Shown here one piece after another: positions 7,714 to 17,611 of a stretch of 36,508 bases of DNA. A program made the position numbers and the translations under genes. This DNA comes from Mesorhizobium sp. B2-4-15 (GTDB lineage: Bacteria > Pseudomonadota > Alphaproteobacteria > Rhizobiales > Rhizobiaceae): positions 1 through 36,508 of the forward strand of contig NZ_VFUZ01000042.1 in assembly GCF_006658505.1 (NCBI RefSeq), written 5' to 3'. Below the pieces are notes generated by a model. That model made no database searches. It was not told where the DNA came from and saw only the letters and a list, made by a program, of their open reading frames with translations. Position 1 is the first letter of the stretch. Each line of letters begins with the position of its first letter.

Positions 7714-8676
7714 ATGAAGTCTTTGATACGCAATGCATCCGTGGCCGCCGCGGCCCTGGTTGTCGGCCTGACGGCGACGGCCGTCGCGCGCGCCGACGAC
7801 AAGCCGACGCTGGCCTTCGTCGTCAACGGGGCGTCCGATTTCTGGAAGGCCGCCGAAGCCGGCGTCAAGAAAGCCCAGGGCGAACTGCCCGACTACACGC
7901 TCGAGCTCAAATATCCGGAACAATCCTCGGTCGCCATCCAGCAGCGGCTGATGGACGATCTGGTGACGGCCGGCGTCAAGGGCATCATGGTCTCGGCCGT
8001 CGATCCCAAGACCTCTACCGATGGCCTGAACAAGATCGCCTCGCAAACCGCGCTGTTCACCACCGACAGCGATGCGCCGCAGACCAAGCGCGTCGCCTAT
8101 ATCGGCTCGTCCAACGTCGATGCCGGCAAGCAGGCGGCCGAAATCGCCAAGAAGGCAATGCCCAATGGCGGCAAATGCCTGGGCTTCGTCGGCCTGCTCG
8201 GCGCCGACAACGCCAAGGAGCGTATCCAGGGCATGAAGGATGGCCTTGCCGGCACCAAGATCGAACTCGTCGACGTGCGCGGCGACGACATCGACCAGGC
8301 CCGCGCCAAGAAGAATGTCGAGGACGCGCTGGTCGCCAGCCCCGATGTCACCTGCATGGTCGGCTTCTATTCCTACAACACGCCGCGCATCTATGAAGCG
8401 CTGCGCGACGCCGGCAAGCTCGGCTCGATCACCGTCGTCGGCTTCGATGACGATCCGATCACGCTGGGCGGCGTCAAGGAAGGCACCATTGCCGCCACCG
8501 TCGTACAGCAGCCCTTCGAATGGGCCTATCAGGGCATGAAGCTGATGGCCGCCTACCTCAAGGGCGACAAGTCGGGCATCCCGGCCGGCAATCTGATCAT
8601 CATCCCGACCAAGATCATCGGCAAGGATGATGTCGACGCCTATGCCGCCAACCTGAAGGCGATGGCTGGAAAATAA
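7714..8676 (+). CDS. sugar ABC transporter periplasmic substrate-binding protein (RbsB type)
   Basis: A 320-residue protein with a Sec signal peptide (NASVAAAALVVGLTATAVARA, cleavage about residue 26, before DDKPTLAFVVNG). The mature part is a type I periplasmic-binding fold of the ribose/fructose cluster: FVVNGASDFWKAAEAGV, GIMVSAVDPK, TDSDAP, AYIGSSNVDAGKQAAE, FVGLLGADNAKERIQGMKD, VVGFDDDP. It binds a monosaccharide-like ligand in the periplasm and delivers it to the permease encoded at 10395. The ATG at 7714 is preferred over TTG at 7708, because GGGAGG (7702-7707) then has proper spacing. First gene of a three-gene operon, set apart from the ATPase gene by a strong stem-loop that may raise its relative expression. 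The substrate cannot be read from the sequence. Confidence 0.93.
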   Translation: MKSLIRNASVAAAALVVGLTATAVARADDKPTLAFVVNGASDFWKAAEAGVKKAQGELPDYTLELKYPEQSSVAIQQRLMDDLVTAGVKGIMVSAVDPKTSTDGLNKIASQTALFTTDSDAPQTKRVAYIGSSNVDAGKQAAEIAKKAMPNGGKCLGFVGLLGADNAKERIQGMKDGLAGTKIELVDVRGDDIDQARAKKNVEDALVASPDVTCMVGFYSYNTPRIYEALRDAGKLGSITVVGFDDDPITLGGVKEGTIAATVVQQPFEWAYQGMKLMAAYLKGDKSGIPAGNLIIIPTKIIGKDDVDAYAANLKAMAGK

Positions 8677-8690
8677 GGCCACAGGCAGTT

Positions 8691-8721
8691 CAGCCGGCTC
8701 AAGCTCGCCTTGAGCCGGCTG
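8691..8721 (+). other. 13-bp perfect stem-loop between binding-protein and ATPase genes
   Basis: CAGCCGGCTCAAG (8691-8703), loop CTCGC, CTTGAGCCGGCTG (8709-8721). No U-tract follows, so it is not a classical intrinsic terminator. Placed 15 bases after the binding-protein stop, it fits an mRNA-stabilising or processing hairpin, as known between malE and malF in enteric bacteria, that makes the binding protein more abundant than the membrane parts. It could also act as a partial terminator. Confidence 0.6.
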
Positions 8722-8770
8722 ATCGCATTGACGAACACCGCGAGGATCGTCAGTCTGAAGATGGACCAAA

Positions 8771-10336
<1,566 letters not shown>

Positions 10337-10339
10337 TTT

Positions 10340-10377
10340 TTGCCTCGGGGTCGCGGAAGCGCGATCTGCTCAGGCAA
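10340..10377 (+). other. two-tier stem-loop between ATPase and permease genes
   Basis: TTGCCT (10340-10345) pairs with AGGCAA (10372-10377). Inside, GGTCGCG (10349-10355), loop GAAG and CGCGATC (10360-10366) pair with one G-U. There is no U-tract downstream. It starts just after the ATPase stop and ends shortly before the permease ribosome site GGGGAG (10383-10388). Confidence 0.45.
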
Positions 10378-10394
10378 GCATTGGGGAGAAGACG

Positions 10395-11390
10395 ATGAGC
10401 AAGAAAGATCTCGGCCTGCTGATCCTGATCCTGGTGGTGGGCGCCATCGTTGCCATCATCAACCCGCGTTTCCTGTTGCCGATCAACCTTGCCAACACCT
10501 CGAACCTGATCGGCCTGTTCGGCATCCTTTCCATCGGCCAGGCCTTCGTCATCATCACCGGCGGCATCGAACTGTCGGTCGGCTCGCTGGTGGCGTTGCT
10601 GGGCACGCTGTTCATCGACTTCATCGCGGTGCGCGAGCTCGACTGGCCGCTGGCCTTCGTGCTGATCATCGCATTGGGGGCCATTATCGGCCTGGTGCAT
10701 GGCTGGCTGATCACACGGCTCAAGCTGCAGCCCTTCGTCGTCACGCTGTGCGGCCTCTTGATCTATCGCGGCGTCGCCCGCTTCTACACCGCCGACGGCA
10801 CCGCCGGCTTCGCCTTCGGCCAGAACTTTCCGGAACTCGAATTCCTCACCGCCGGCCGCTCCTGGGGCGTGCCGAACTCCTTTTTCGCATTGATCGTCAT
10901 CGCCATCGTCATGTGGGTGGTGCTGCACCGCTCGGTGTTCGGCCGCTATCTCTACGCCATCGGCAAGAACGAGGAGGCGGCTAAATATTCGGGCATTCGC
11001 ACCGGGCGCATCGTCATGGCGGCTTACGTCATCTGCGGCGTGCTGACGGCGCTGTCGGCGATCTATTTCGCCATGTACACGCGCTCGATCTCGCCGGCCA
11101 GCCACGGCCAGTTCTACGAACTTTACGCCATTGCCGCGGCGGTGCTCGGCGGCTTCTCGCTGCGCGGCGGCGAGGGCTCGCTGGTCGGCGTCATCCTCGG
11201 CACCGTGCTGCTGCAGGAGTTGCAGAACCTCGTCAACCTGCTCGGCATTCCGTCCTCCCTCAACTTCGCGGTGATGGGCGGCGTTATCCTCATCGGCGTG
11301 CTGGTCGACCAGCAATGGGGCGTGTTCCGGGCCAGGCGGCGGATGATCGACGCCAGCCGCAAGACCGTGGCCGGCGCGGCCGCGGAATGA
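10395..11390 (+). CDS. sugar ABC transporter permease (RbsC type)
   Basis: A 331-residue inner-membrane protein with about nine hydrophobic segments. It carries BPD_transp_2 family marks: GGIELSVGSLVAL near residue 57, the cytoplasmic YAIGKNEEAAKYSGI motif that contacts the ATPase, and SLRGGEGSLVGVILG near the C-terminus. It forms the pore of the importer with the preceding two genes. The ATG at 10395 is chosen for GGGGAG upstream and the start of the first membrane helix (LGLLILILVVGAIVAII). The next genes (11472 onward) are on the opposite strand, so the operon ends here, though I see no clear terminator in 11391-11471. Confidence 0.93.
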   Translation: MSKKDLGLLILILVVGAIVAIINPRFLLPINLANTSNLIGLFGILSIGQAFVIITGGIELSVGSLVALLGTLFIDFIAVRELDWPLAFVLIIALGAIIGLVHGWLITRLKLQPFVVTLCGLLIYRGVARFYTADGTAGFAFGQNFPELEFLTAGRSWGVPNSFFALIVIAIVMWVVLHRSVFGRYLYAIGKNEEAAKYSGIRTGRIVMAAYVICGVLTALSAIYFAMYTRSISPASHGQFYELYAIAAAVLGGFSLRGGEGSLVGVILGTVLLQELQNLVNLLGIPSSLNFAVMGGVILIGVLVDQQWGVFRARRRMIDASRKTVAGAAAE

Positions 11391-11471
11391 CACCCCTGCC
11401 GCTCGGCGCCCGCGCTTGCCGCACCTTGCGCGGCTGAGTCCGTCAGGCTTTGAGCCGTGTGTTCGTCGGAG

Positions 11472-11687
11472 CTACCGCTGGGCCGCGCTTGCGGCGCGGC
11501 GAACGCTTTGCAACAGGATGGCGAGACAGCCGACCAGCAGCACCGCGCCGCCGAGCAACGGTGGCAGTGCCAGCAGCTTCACCGCCGCAAGGACGGCGGC
11601 CACCAGCACCAGCGCCAGCAGCGCGAGATTGCCGTCATCGACGAACATGCCGAAGAATTCCTTGGCAATAAGACGAATGACGTTCAT
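11472..11687 (-). CDS. small membrane protein (71 residues)
   Basis: A 71-residue protein with a short amphipathic start (MNVIRLIAKEFFGMFVDDG) and two hydrophobic helices (LALLALVLVAAVLAAVKLLAL and GGAVLLVGCLAILLQSV), then a basic tail. The ATG at 11687 overlaps the stop of the upstream membrane-protein gene as ATGA, so translation is coupled and the two products probably act together. I do not recognise a named family. A longer frame opening at 11732 would begin inside the preceding gene and is not preferred. It could be a small subunit or assembly factor of the partner transporter-like protein. Confidence 0.7.
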   Translation of the reverse strand: MNVIRLIAKEFFGMFVDDGNLALLALVLVAAVLAAVKLLALPPLLGGAVLLVGCLAILLQSVRRAASAAQR

Positions 11688-12439
11688 CGGGCGAGCCCTC
11701 CAGCGGCTGCGGGGTAGGTACTGCGCAACCACCGCACCATGGCAAAGGATGCCAGCGCGACGACGCAGAAGATGGCGAGCAGAGCGAGATCGGCGCCCGG
11801 CCAGTCGGCGCCGATGCCTTCGCCGGTCCAGAAGATGCCGAAGCTGGTCAGCATCAGCCCGACCACGAATTTGAGCGCATTCTCCGGAACGCGCGCCAGC
11901 GGCCGGTGCACGGCAAGGCCGACAAGCATTACCAGGATGAAGGCTGCCAGCGCACCCAGGCTGGCGTAAAGCGTCTGCCCGTGCGCGGCACCGACGGCAA
12001 TGACGATGAACACCACCTCGACGCCCTCGAGCAGCACCGCCTTGAAGGACGCCAGCCCGGCGAGGTAGTCGGCGCGGCGGTCATTGGCCTGCCGGTTCAG
12101 CGCCGCGGTTTCCTTGGCGAAAGCCGCCTCCTCGTCATGCAGGGCGATGACGCCGACGCTGCGCAGGATGGCCTTTCGCAGCCAGCGCATGCCGAACAGG
12201 ATCAGCAGCACGCCGACAACGAACTGCAGCGTGGTGATCGGCACCAGCGCCAGCAACGGGCCGAACGCCAGCACCAGGGCCGCCAGCACCGCCAGCGCCA
12301 GGGCGGCACCGGTCAGGGCCGGGCGCCAGCTGCGTGTCACCCCGACCGCGAGCACGATGGTGAAGGCTTCGACGACCTCGACCAGGGAGGCGAGAAATGC
12401 CGCCGTGACTGTCGAGAGAATGGGTGTCAGTGTCTGCAT
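11684..12439 (-). CDS. COG4280-like membrane protein with duplicated E-x-x-E motif
   Basis: A 251-residue polytopic membrane protein of six or seven helices. It has two related halves, each opening with an acidic intramembrane motif: SLVEVVEAFTIVLAVG near residue 20 and LLEGVEVVFIVIAVG near 145. This resembles the acidic motifs of cation-transporter families with two repeated halves (the REGLE motif of FTR1-type iron permeases, the E-G-D motif of UPF0016). From memory it fits COG4280, an uncharacterised membrane family. Cation transport is an inference from the motif only. ATG 12439 is preferred because AGGAAGG lies just upstream; the longer frame to 12514 has no ribosome site. It is coupled by ATGA to the 71-residue membrane protein and follows the Fbp-like ABC genes at a 79-base distance on the same strand. 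Confidence 0.75.
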   Translation of the reverse strand: MQTLTPILSTVTAAFLASLVEVVEAFTIVLAVGVTRSWRPALTGAALALAVLAALVLAFGPLLALVPITTLQFVVGVLLILFGMRWLRKAILRSVGVIALHDEEAAFAKETAALNRQANDRRADYLAGLASFKAVLLEGVEVVFIVIAVGAAHGQTLYASLGALAAFILVMLVGLAVHRPLARVPENALKFVVGLMLTSFGIFWTGEGIGADWPGADLALLAIFCVVALASFAMVRWLRSTYPAAAGGLAR

Positions 12440-12518
12440 CAAACCTTCCTGTCTTGTCTCATTCGACCATGATCCCTTTGGCCGCTCGTTTCCATCTGCG
12501 GGATCGCGATCCAAATCG

Positions 12519-13562
12519 CTATGCGGTCAGCACCACACATCGCTCCGGCGGCAGCGAAAAAGCAAGCGAAGCGCCAACCGGCGGCGCTTCGGGCCAATCG
12601 AGCCGCACACGGTGGGGTCCGAGGTCGATCGCCAGTCGCCAGCATCGGCCCTGGAAGGCGCTCGACAGAACCTTGCCCTGCAGGCGGTTGTCCGGATAGG
12701 CGTCGGCCGGGCGGGCGTCTTCGGGACGAATGACCAGCATGCCGGCGCCAGGGCGCGCGCCCGGCGTGCGCACGGTTTCGGCGTCGCTCTCGGCGATCTT
12801 GAAGCGTTCGTCACGGACCTGTCCGCGAACGATCGAAAAGCCGCCGATGAAGCTGGCCACGAAGGAATCGGCGGGTGCCTCGTAGATCGCACGTGGTGTG
12901 TCGAACTGGACGATCTCGCCTGCCCGCATGATGGCGATGCGGTCGGAGACCGCCATCGCCTCCGCCTGGTCATGCGTCACATAGACGACGGTGATGGCCT
13001 CGCGGCGCACCAGTTCCATCATCTCGATGCGCATATCCTCGCGCAACGCCGCGTCGAGATTGCTCAGCGGCTCGTCGAACAGCATCAGCGCCGGGCGTGC
13101 GGCCAGGCAGCGGGCGATGGCGACCCGCTGCTGCTGGCCGCCGGACAATTCGGTCGGGTAACGATCCCTGTAGGGGGCAAGGCGGGTGACGTCGAGCGCG
13201 TGGGCGAGCCGCTGGGCGATGTCGCGATCCGAAAGCCGCTGCGAGCGCAGCCCGAAGGACAGGTTGTTGGCGACCGTCATGTGCGGCCACAGCGCGTAGT
13301 CCTGGAAGACCATGCCGATCCGCCGCTTTTCCGCCGGTATCACCGAATTCTCGCTCCACACGACACGCCCGTCCAGCGTGATCGATCCTCTTTCGGGCTC
13401 GACCAGTCCGGCGATGATGCGCAGAAGCGTGGTCTTGCCGGAGCCGCTGGCGCCAAGAAGCGAAACCACTTCGCCGGCGTCGATCTTGAGATCGAGGTCG
13501 CTCAGGACCGGACGTCCGCCGAGCGACTTGCAGATGCCGGCACAATGCAGGGAGGCGGTCAT
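12519..13562 (-). CDS. ABC transporter ATP-binding protein (FbpC/PotA type)
   Basis: A 347-residue cytoplasmic ATPase with Walker A GASGSGKTT (37-45), Q-loop VFQDYALWPHMTV, signature LSGGQQQRVAIARCL, Walker B ALMLFDEPLSNLD and the switch histidine in YVTHDQAEA. It has a C-terminal OB/TOBE-like regulatory domain (from about residue 245, VIRPEDARP...). This is the layout of iron, spermidine/putrescine and 2-aminoethylphosphonate importers. Its ATG overlaps the permease stop as ATGA (13559-13562), so it is the third gene of the binding protein-permease-ATPase unit. The substrate is not fixed by the sequence; the nearby phn genes make an aminophosphonate a candidate. Confidence 0.9.
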   Translation of the reverse strand: MTASLHCAGICKSLGGRPVLSDLDLKIDAGEVVSLLGASGSGKTTLLRIIAGLVEPERGSITLDGRVVWSENSVIPAEKRRIGMVFQDYALWPHMTVANNLSFGLRSQRLSDRDIAQRLAHALDVTRLAPYRDRYPTELSGGQQQRVAIARCLAARPALMLFDEPLSNLDAALREDMRIEMMELVRREAITVVYVTHDQAEAMAVSDRIAIMRAGEIVQFDTPRAIYEAPADSFVASFIGGFSIVRGQVRDERFKIAESDAETVRTPGARPGAGMLVIRPEDARPADAYPDNRLQGKVLSSAFQGRCWRLAIDLGPHRVRLDWPEAPPVGASLAFSLPPERCVVLTA

Positions 13563-15388
13563 GACAAGGTTCCCGTTCCCGCGGTTTGACCGCTGCCCAC
13601 GCCGGCATGGCCCGCGCTTCGACGCGGTTTGACGAACCGCCGAAGCGGGTACCAGACCAGCGCGGCACCGATGCCCGCGGCCGCCATGGCGACCAGCGCG
13701 ATGGCCGATGCCAGCCCATCACGATCGTGGCTGAACAGTTTCAGGATGAGCGTCGGCGCCGGCGGTCCGCTTTGGGGAATGAGCATCTGCGAGATAGGCA
13801 GCTCGAACACGGTGCGGATGAATGTCAGCAGAAAGGCCGTCACCACGCTCAGCAGCACCAGCGGCAAGGTGATCGCCAGCAATCGCCGGATTGTGCCCAC
13901 GCCATGCAGGCGCGCCGCGTCCGTCAGGCTTGGCGCCAACTGGCCGATCGCCGAAAGGATCACCACCAGACAGTAGGGAAGTGCTGCCGCGACATAGCCC
14001 ATGACCAGCAGCGAGCCGTCGCCATAGTGGGGAAACGGCCAGTCGCGGAAACCCGGCAGGCGATTCCAGACCAGGATATAGCCGAAGCCGAGCACGATGC
14101 CCGGGATTGCCACCGACCCCAGCGACAGGCCGACGACGGCGCTGCGCAGAACCGGGCCCGCGCGGTCGAGTTGCGCCGACAGGAGCAGGGCGAGTGAACT
14201 GGCGATAAGCGCCGTCAGCCCGGCATAGAAGAGGCTGCGCAACAGGCCATCATTGGCCGCGGTGTTCAGGCTGAGCGCCGCCACCACATTGGCACTCGTG
14301 AAATTGCTCCAGACGAGCCCGTGACCCAGCGTTTGCGTCAGGGCGCGTGCCGCGATCGCGCCGAGCGGCAATGCCAGCGCGAGGAAAGCGATGGCAAGGG
14401 CCGCCGCCATGGCGAGCCAGCGCCACGCGCCGAGATTGTAGAGCCGAGCCGGCCTTGCGCGGCCGGAGATCAGGCGCGGGTCGGCGCGGCGGCGCAGCAG
14501 CCTGTCCGCCACCACGACGAGCAGCACAAGGGCGAGCAGGACGAGCGCCTGGGCGCCGGCTGCGGGAAAGTCGACGGGATAATCGCTGGCGGCGGCGTAG
14601 ATGCCGTAGGTCAGCACCCCGAAATTCGACATTCTGGCGATGGTCGAGGCCAGGCCGAAATCGGACAGCACCTCGGCGAAGGTGGCGATGAAGCTCAAGG
14701 CGATGGCCGGCGCCAGCAAGGGGCCGTTGATACGGAGCCAGATCCTGAGCGGCGTGGCGCCGGAGAGCCGTGCGGCATCCTCCAGTTCGCTGCCCAGGCC
14801 GGCGAGCGCGCTGCCGATGATGAAGGCGGCCAGCGGAAACAGGCTGAGCGTGTGGACAAACACCAGGCCGGCCAGGCCGAAGAACGCCGAGCCCAGCCAG
14901 GCAGGCAGCAGCCCAAACTGAGCCAGGTAACCGCCGGAGGACATCAGCAGCACCCAGGCGAGCGCCTTCAGATAGGACGGCGTCAGGAAAACCAGCCACG
15001 GCACGATTGAAATCGCCGTCCGTCCCGGAATATCGCAGCGCTGGACCAGGATCGCGAAGGCGCCACCCAGCGCCGTCGTGGTGCAGGCGACGAGCATGCC
15101 GAGTTCAAGCGAATGCAGGACCGAGCCCGCGACATAAGGCGAGTTGAAAACGCGGGCCAGCGGCTCGAAACTCAGGCCGTTGCTGGCATCTTGCGCGGCA
15201 AACAAGCCGGGCATGACCGCCTGAACCAGCACCAGGGCAAGCGGCAATCCGATCAGCAGGCCAAAGACGGCGTAGACGGCAAATGGCCCGCCGTAGCGGG
15301 TAAGCGCCGACAGGCGGCCTAACGGCGGTTTTCTGGCGCCGGCGCCGCGGGCAAAAGCCGCGGCGCCGGAATGCTGGAGGATCGTCAT
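13559..15388 (-). CDS. ABC transporter permease, two fused permease domains (FbpB type)
   Basis: A 609-residue inner-membrane protein with about twelve hydrophobic segments in two homologous halves. Each half has an EAA-type cytoplasmic loop that docks to the ATPase: ELEDAARLSGATPLRIWLRI in the first and SLTDAARLHGVGTIRRLLAI in the second. This double-length form is characteristic of FbpB/ThiP-type and putative 2-aminoethylphosphonate permeases. The ATG at 15388 begins the protein 16 bases after the binding-protein stop, and the ATPase gene overlaps its end. A longer frame to 15766 runs through the binding-protein gene and is rejected. Confidence 0.9.
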   Translation of the reverse strand: MTILQHSGAAAFARGAGARKPPLGRLSALTRYGGPFAVYAVFGLLIGLPLALVLVQAVMPGLFAAQDASNGLSFEPLARVFNSPYVAGSVLHSLELGMLVACTTTALGGAFAILVQRCDIPGRTAISIVPWLVFLTPSYLKALAWVLLMSSGGYLAQFGLLPAWLGSAFFGLAGLVFVHTLSLFPLAAFIIGSALAGLGSELEDAARLSGATPLRIWLRINGPLLAPAIALSFIATFAEVLSDFGLASTIARMSNFGVLTYGIYAAASDYPVDFPAAGAQALVLLALVLLVVVADRLLRRRADPRLISGRARPARLYNLGAWRWLAMAAALAIAFLALALPLGAIAARALTQTLGHGLVWSNFTSANVVAALSLNTAANDGLLRSLFYAGLTALIASSLALLLSAQLDRAGPVLRSAVVGLSLGSVAIPGIVLGFGYILVWNRLPGFRDWPFPHYGDGSLLVMGYVAAALPYCLVVILSAIGQLAPSLTDAARLHGVGTIRRLLAITLPLVLLSVVTAFLLTFIRTVFELPISQMLIPQSGPPAPTLILKLFSHDRDGLASAIALVAMAAAGIGAALVWYPLRRFVKPRRSAGHAGVGSGQTAGTGTLS

Positions 15389-15404
15389 TTCCCGAACAGC
15401 CGGG

Positions 15405-16409
15405 TCACTGGACGAAGTTGGCCTTGTACCACTGCTTCCACTCGCTCTCGTGAGCGGAGGCCACGGCATCGTCGAGATGCGTGTAGGTGATGTTGGTTTC
15501 GCGGCCGGGCTTGGCGTTGATGCCCTTGATGATCGGGATGTAGAAGAAGTCGGTGTCGTCGCCATTCTGCATGGCGGCCTGGCCCTCGGCGCTGGTGACG
15601 AAGTCGATGAACTTCCGCGCCGCGTCCATGTGCTGCGTCTTGGCGCTGATGCCGAGGCCCTGCGGCAAGGATACGGACCCTTCGCTGGGGTACACCGCGA
15701 CGACGGGTTCGCCGGCGGCGATCTTCGAGAAGATGGCGCTGTCCTGGTTGATGCCGACCGAGGCATCGCCGGTCAGCACCGCCTTGTTCACCTTGCCGCC
15801 GCTCGACAGGCCCGACAGGGACTTGTTGGTCAGCGTCTTGGCCAACAGGGCCTTGCCGGCGTCGAGGCCGTTGGTCTGGAAAAAGCCGGCCAGCCATTGA
15901 TAGGCGGGACCCGACAGATTGGGATCCTTGGCCGCGACCTTGCCCGCGAAGGACTGAAGATCGGCCCACGACTTGGGCAGCTTGTCGGCGGGCACTTTCT
16001 TGGTGTTGACCTCGATGGCCGTGGTGCTGGTGCCGGTCGGCAGGAAGGCGTGGCTTTGCGGGATTAGCGACTTGCCGAGATCGGTGAATGCCACCTTGTC
16101 ATAGGCGGCGGCGGGAATGGCCTGCAGCACGTGGTCGGCCGCCATGCGCTCCATGACGGCGGAGCCATCGAGCCAGACGATGTCGAATTGCGGGTTGCTG
16201 CCTTCGGCGGCGATCTTGCCCAGCGTCTCCCCGGTGCTGCCGGGTTCGACGACGTCGACCGTGAGGCCGGTCTTGGCCTGGAAGGCCTTGGCCACCGGGC
16301 CGGCGAAATCGAGCGCGTCGTAAAGCACGAGGTCTGATGCCGAAGCTGGTGCTGCCGCGGCAAGCGCGCTAAGGCCAATCGCGAAGCAGAAAGTTGTGCG
16401 TAGTTTCAT
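15405..16409 (-). CDS. ABC transporter substrate-binding protein (Fbp/AEP type)
   Basis: A 334-residue periplasmic protein. The signal peptide (FCFAIGLSALAAAAPASASA-like) is cleaved near residue 25, before DLVLYDALDF. The mature protein has the type II binding fold of the FbpA/PotD/AEP-binding group: FQAKTGLTVDVVEPGSTGETLGKIAAEG, FDIVWLDGSAVMERMAA, a central P-K-S-W-A-D-L stretch, and AARKFIDFVTSAEGQAAMQ near the end. The paired tyrosines of many Fe-binding FbpA proteins are not obvious, which argues against ferric iron, but this is weak evidence. The ATG at 16409 has GGAG 8 bases upstream. It is first in the transporter unit and preceded by an RpiR-type regulator gene on the same strand. Confidence 0.9.
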   Translation of the reverse strand: MKLRTTFCFAIGLSALAAAAPASASDLVLYDALDFAGPVAKAFQAKTGLTVDVVEPGSTGETLGKIAAEGSNPQFDIVWLDGSAVMERMAADHVLQAIPAAAYDKVAFTDLGKSLIPQSHAFLPTGTSTTAIEVNTKKVPADKLPKSWADLQSFAGKVAAKDPNLSGPAYQWLAGFFQTNGLDAGKALLAKTLTNKSLSGLSSGGKVNKAVLTGDASVGINQDSAIFSKIAAGEPVVAVYPSEGSVSLPQGLGISAKTQHMDAARKFIDFVTSAEGQAAMQNGDDTDFFYIPIIKGINAKPGRETNITYTHLDDAVASAHESEWKQWYKANFVQ

Positions 16410-16450
16410 CTTGCTCTCCAGTCGATTTTGATCGGGCACAGTAAGCCCCA

Positions 16451-16465
16451 TTGTACCATGTATAA
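16451..16465. promoter_or_regulatory. inverted repeat over a -10-like box upstream of the binding-protein gene
   Basis: TTGTAC-CAT-GTATAA (16451-16465) is a near-perfect inverted repeat (one mismatch). On the minus strand it contains GTACAA within TACAAT, a good -10-like box about 45 bases before the ATG at 16409. The overlap of dyad and promoter element suggests an operator, possibly for the RpiR-type regulator encoded next door. Confidence 0.35.
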
Positions 16466-16500
16466 ACAAATTGAATGTTTTGTGTCGTACGCAGGAATTT

Positions 16501-17418
16501 CTACTTTTTATTGTTGTTATTCTTGCGGACGCCGCGCTTTATCCATGCCTTGTCGATCGATCCGCGAACCGTGCTCAACCGCTCGAGGACATCAAAGGCG
16601 GCTTCGCTGTTTCGTTTCGCCAGGCCGATGATCATCGCCTCGATGAGGACTATCGTGCCGCCATGCATGGCGAGGTGATCGGCCTTGCCGCGCGGTATTG
16701 GCAACGTCTCGGCCACCTTGCCGGACACCAGCGGAGCCAGATTGTCACTGATCAGCACGACCGGGACGTCGAACTGCCTGGCCTGTTCGAGGATGATCTC
16801 GACCTCGCGGTAGAGCGGCGCGTAAGCCATCATCAGCACGGCGTCGCCCTTGCCGAGCCACAACAAGCGGTCGGCGAGCGCGATCCCCGATACCGACAGC
16901 GCGCTGGTCGGCAGGCCAATCCGGTTGAATTGCAAGCTGGCATAGTCGGCCATCGCGCCCGATGGGCCGATGCCAAAGACATGGCGGCGATTGGCCCGCG
17001 CCAGAATGTCGACGCTACGCTCGAAAGCGGCCGCCATCTCCGGGCGCTTGAGCACGTCGAGCACACTCTCGTGAATGTCGATGACATGCCGCAACGCCCC
17101 GGCGCTATCGTCGCCGGTCTCCTGCAAGGTGCGCGCCAGGCGCTTGCCAGGGGAGGGCGTGCCGGTCAGGTCCGAGAGCAGCATCTGGCGAAGCGCCGAG
17201 AGGCTTTCGAAGCCAAGCGAGCGCGCCGTGCGAACGACGGTGGCGTCGCTGGTGCCGGCCAATTCCGCGATCTCGGCCGCCGATCCCAGCAGGACGGACT
17301 GCTTCTGGTCGACGAAGAACCGCGCCATGCGCTGCTCGGCCGGCGGCAGGTTTTCCAGCGCCGCCTGGACCCGGGCATCGACCGTCGCCTTCCGATCTTT
17401 CGAGGCATCATATGTCAT
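16501..17418 (-). CDS. RpiR/MurR-family transcriptional regulator with SIS domain
   Basis: A 305-residue regulator. The N-terminal HTH_6 domain lies at about residues 15-80, with the recognition part SAAEIAELAGTSDATVVRTARSLGFESLSALR. A SIS sugar-phosphate-binding domain follows (about 130-260: VFGIGPSGAMADYASLQFNRIG, ADRLLWLGKGDAVLMMAYAPL, VPVVLISDN). The C-terminus is basic with an Asn/Lys run. Such proteins sense phosphorylated sugars or related ligands. It precedes the Fbp-like ABC genes on the same strand with a 91-base gap, so it probably controls that importer. The ligand is unknown; a phosphorylated intermediate of phosphonate breakdown would suit a SIS domain and the phn neighbours, but this is inference. 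Confidence 0.9.
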   Translation of the reverse strand: MTYDASKDRKATVDARVQAALENLPPAEQRMARFFVDQKQSVLLGSAAEIAELAGTSDATVVRTARSLGFESLSALRQMLLSDLTGTPSPGKRLARTLQETGDDSAGALRHVIDIHESVLDVLKRPEMAAAFERSVDILARANRRHVFGIGPSGAMADYASLQFNRIGLPTSALSVSGIALADRLLWLGKGDAVLMMAYAPLYREVEIILEQARQFDVPVVLISDNLAPLVSGKVAETLPIPRGKADHLAMHGGTIVLIEAMIIGLAKRNSEAAFDVLERLSTVRGSIDKAWIKRGVRKNNNNKK

Positions 17419-17531
17419 GTCGGGCGGTCATTTTTCTGGATGTAGTAATTGCAACGGGCGCCACCATCCGAAATGTCTATTACAGGGGTGTGACAATGGC
17501 GGTCGGCCCAGGCGAACATGTCTGCCTGCCG

Positions 17532-17571
17532 AAAAACGAGCGGCCGCAAACCGCCGGAGCGGCGGCCGTCG
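17532..17571 (-). terminator. intrinsic terminator behind phnN
   Basis: Read on the minus strand, CGACGGCCGC (17571-17562) pairs with GCGGCCGCTCG (17547-17537), allowing one bulged or mismatched base, and TTTTT follows (17536-17532). It lies 41 bases past the phnN stop and would end the DUF1045-phnM-phnN transcript. The rest of 17419-17611 shows no gene. Confidence 0.6.
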
Positions 17572-17611
17572 CCTCGTGAGATGCGAAAATCGAAGCTGTG
17601 GGGCGGAGGGT

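Noticed and set aside
13559..15766. 735-residue version of the fused permease
   Set aside because: The first 126 residues overlap the binding-protein gene out of frame; the real start is ATG 15388.
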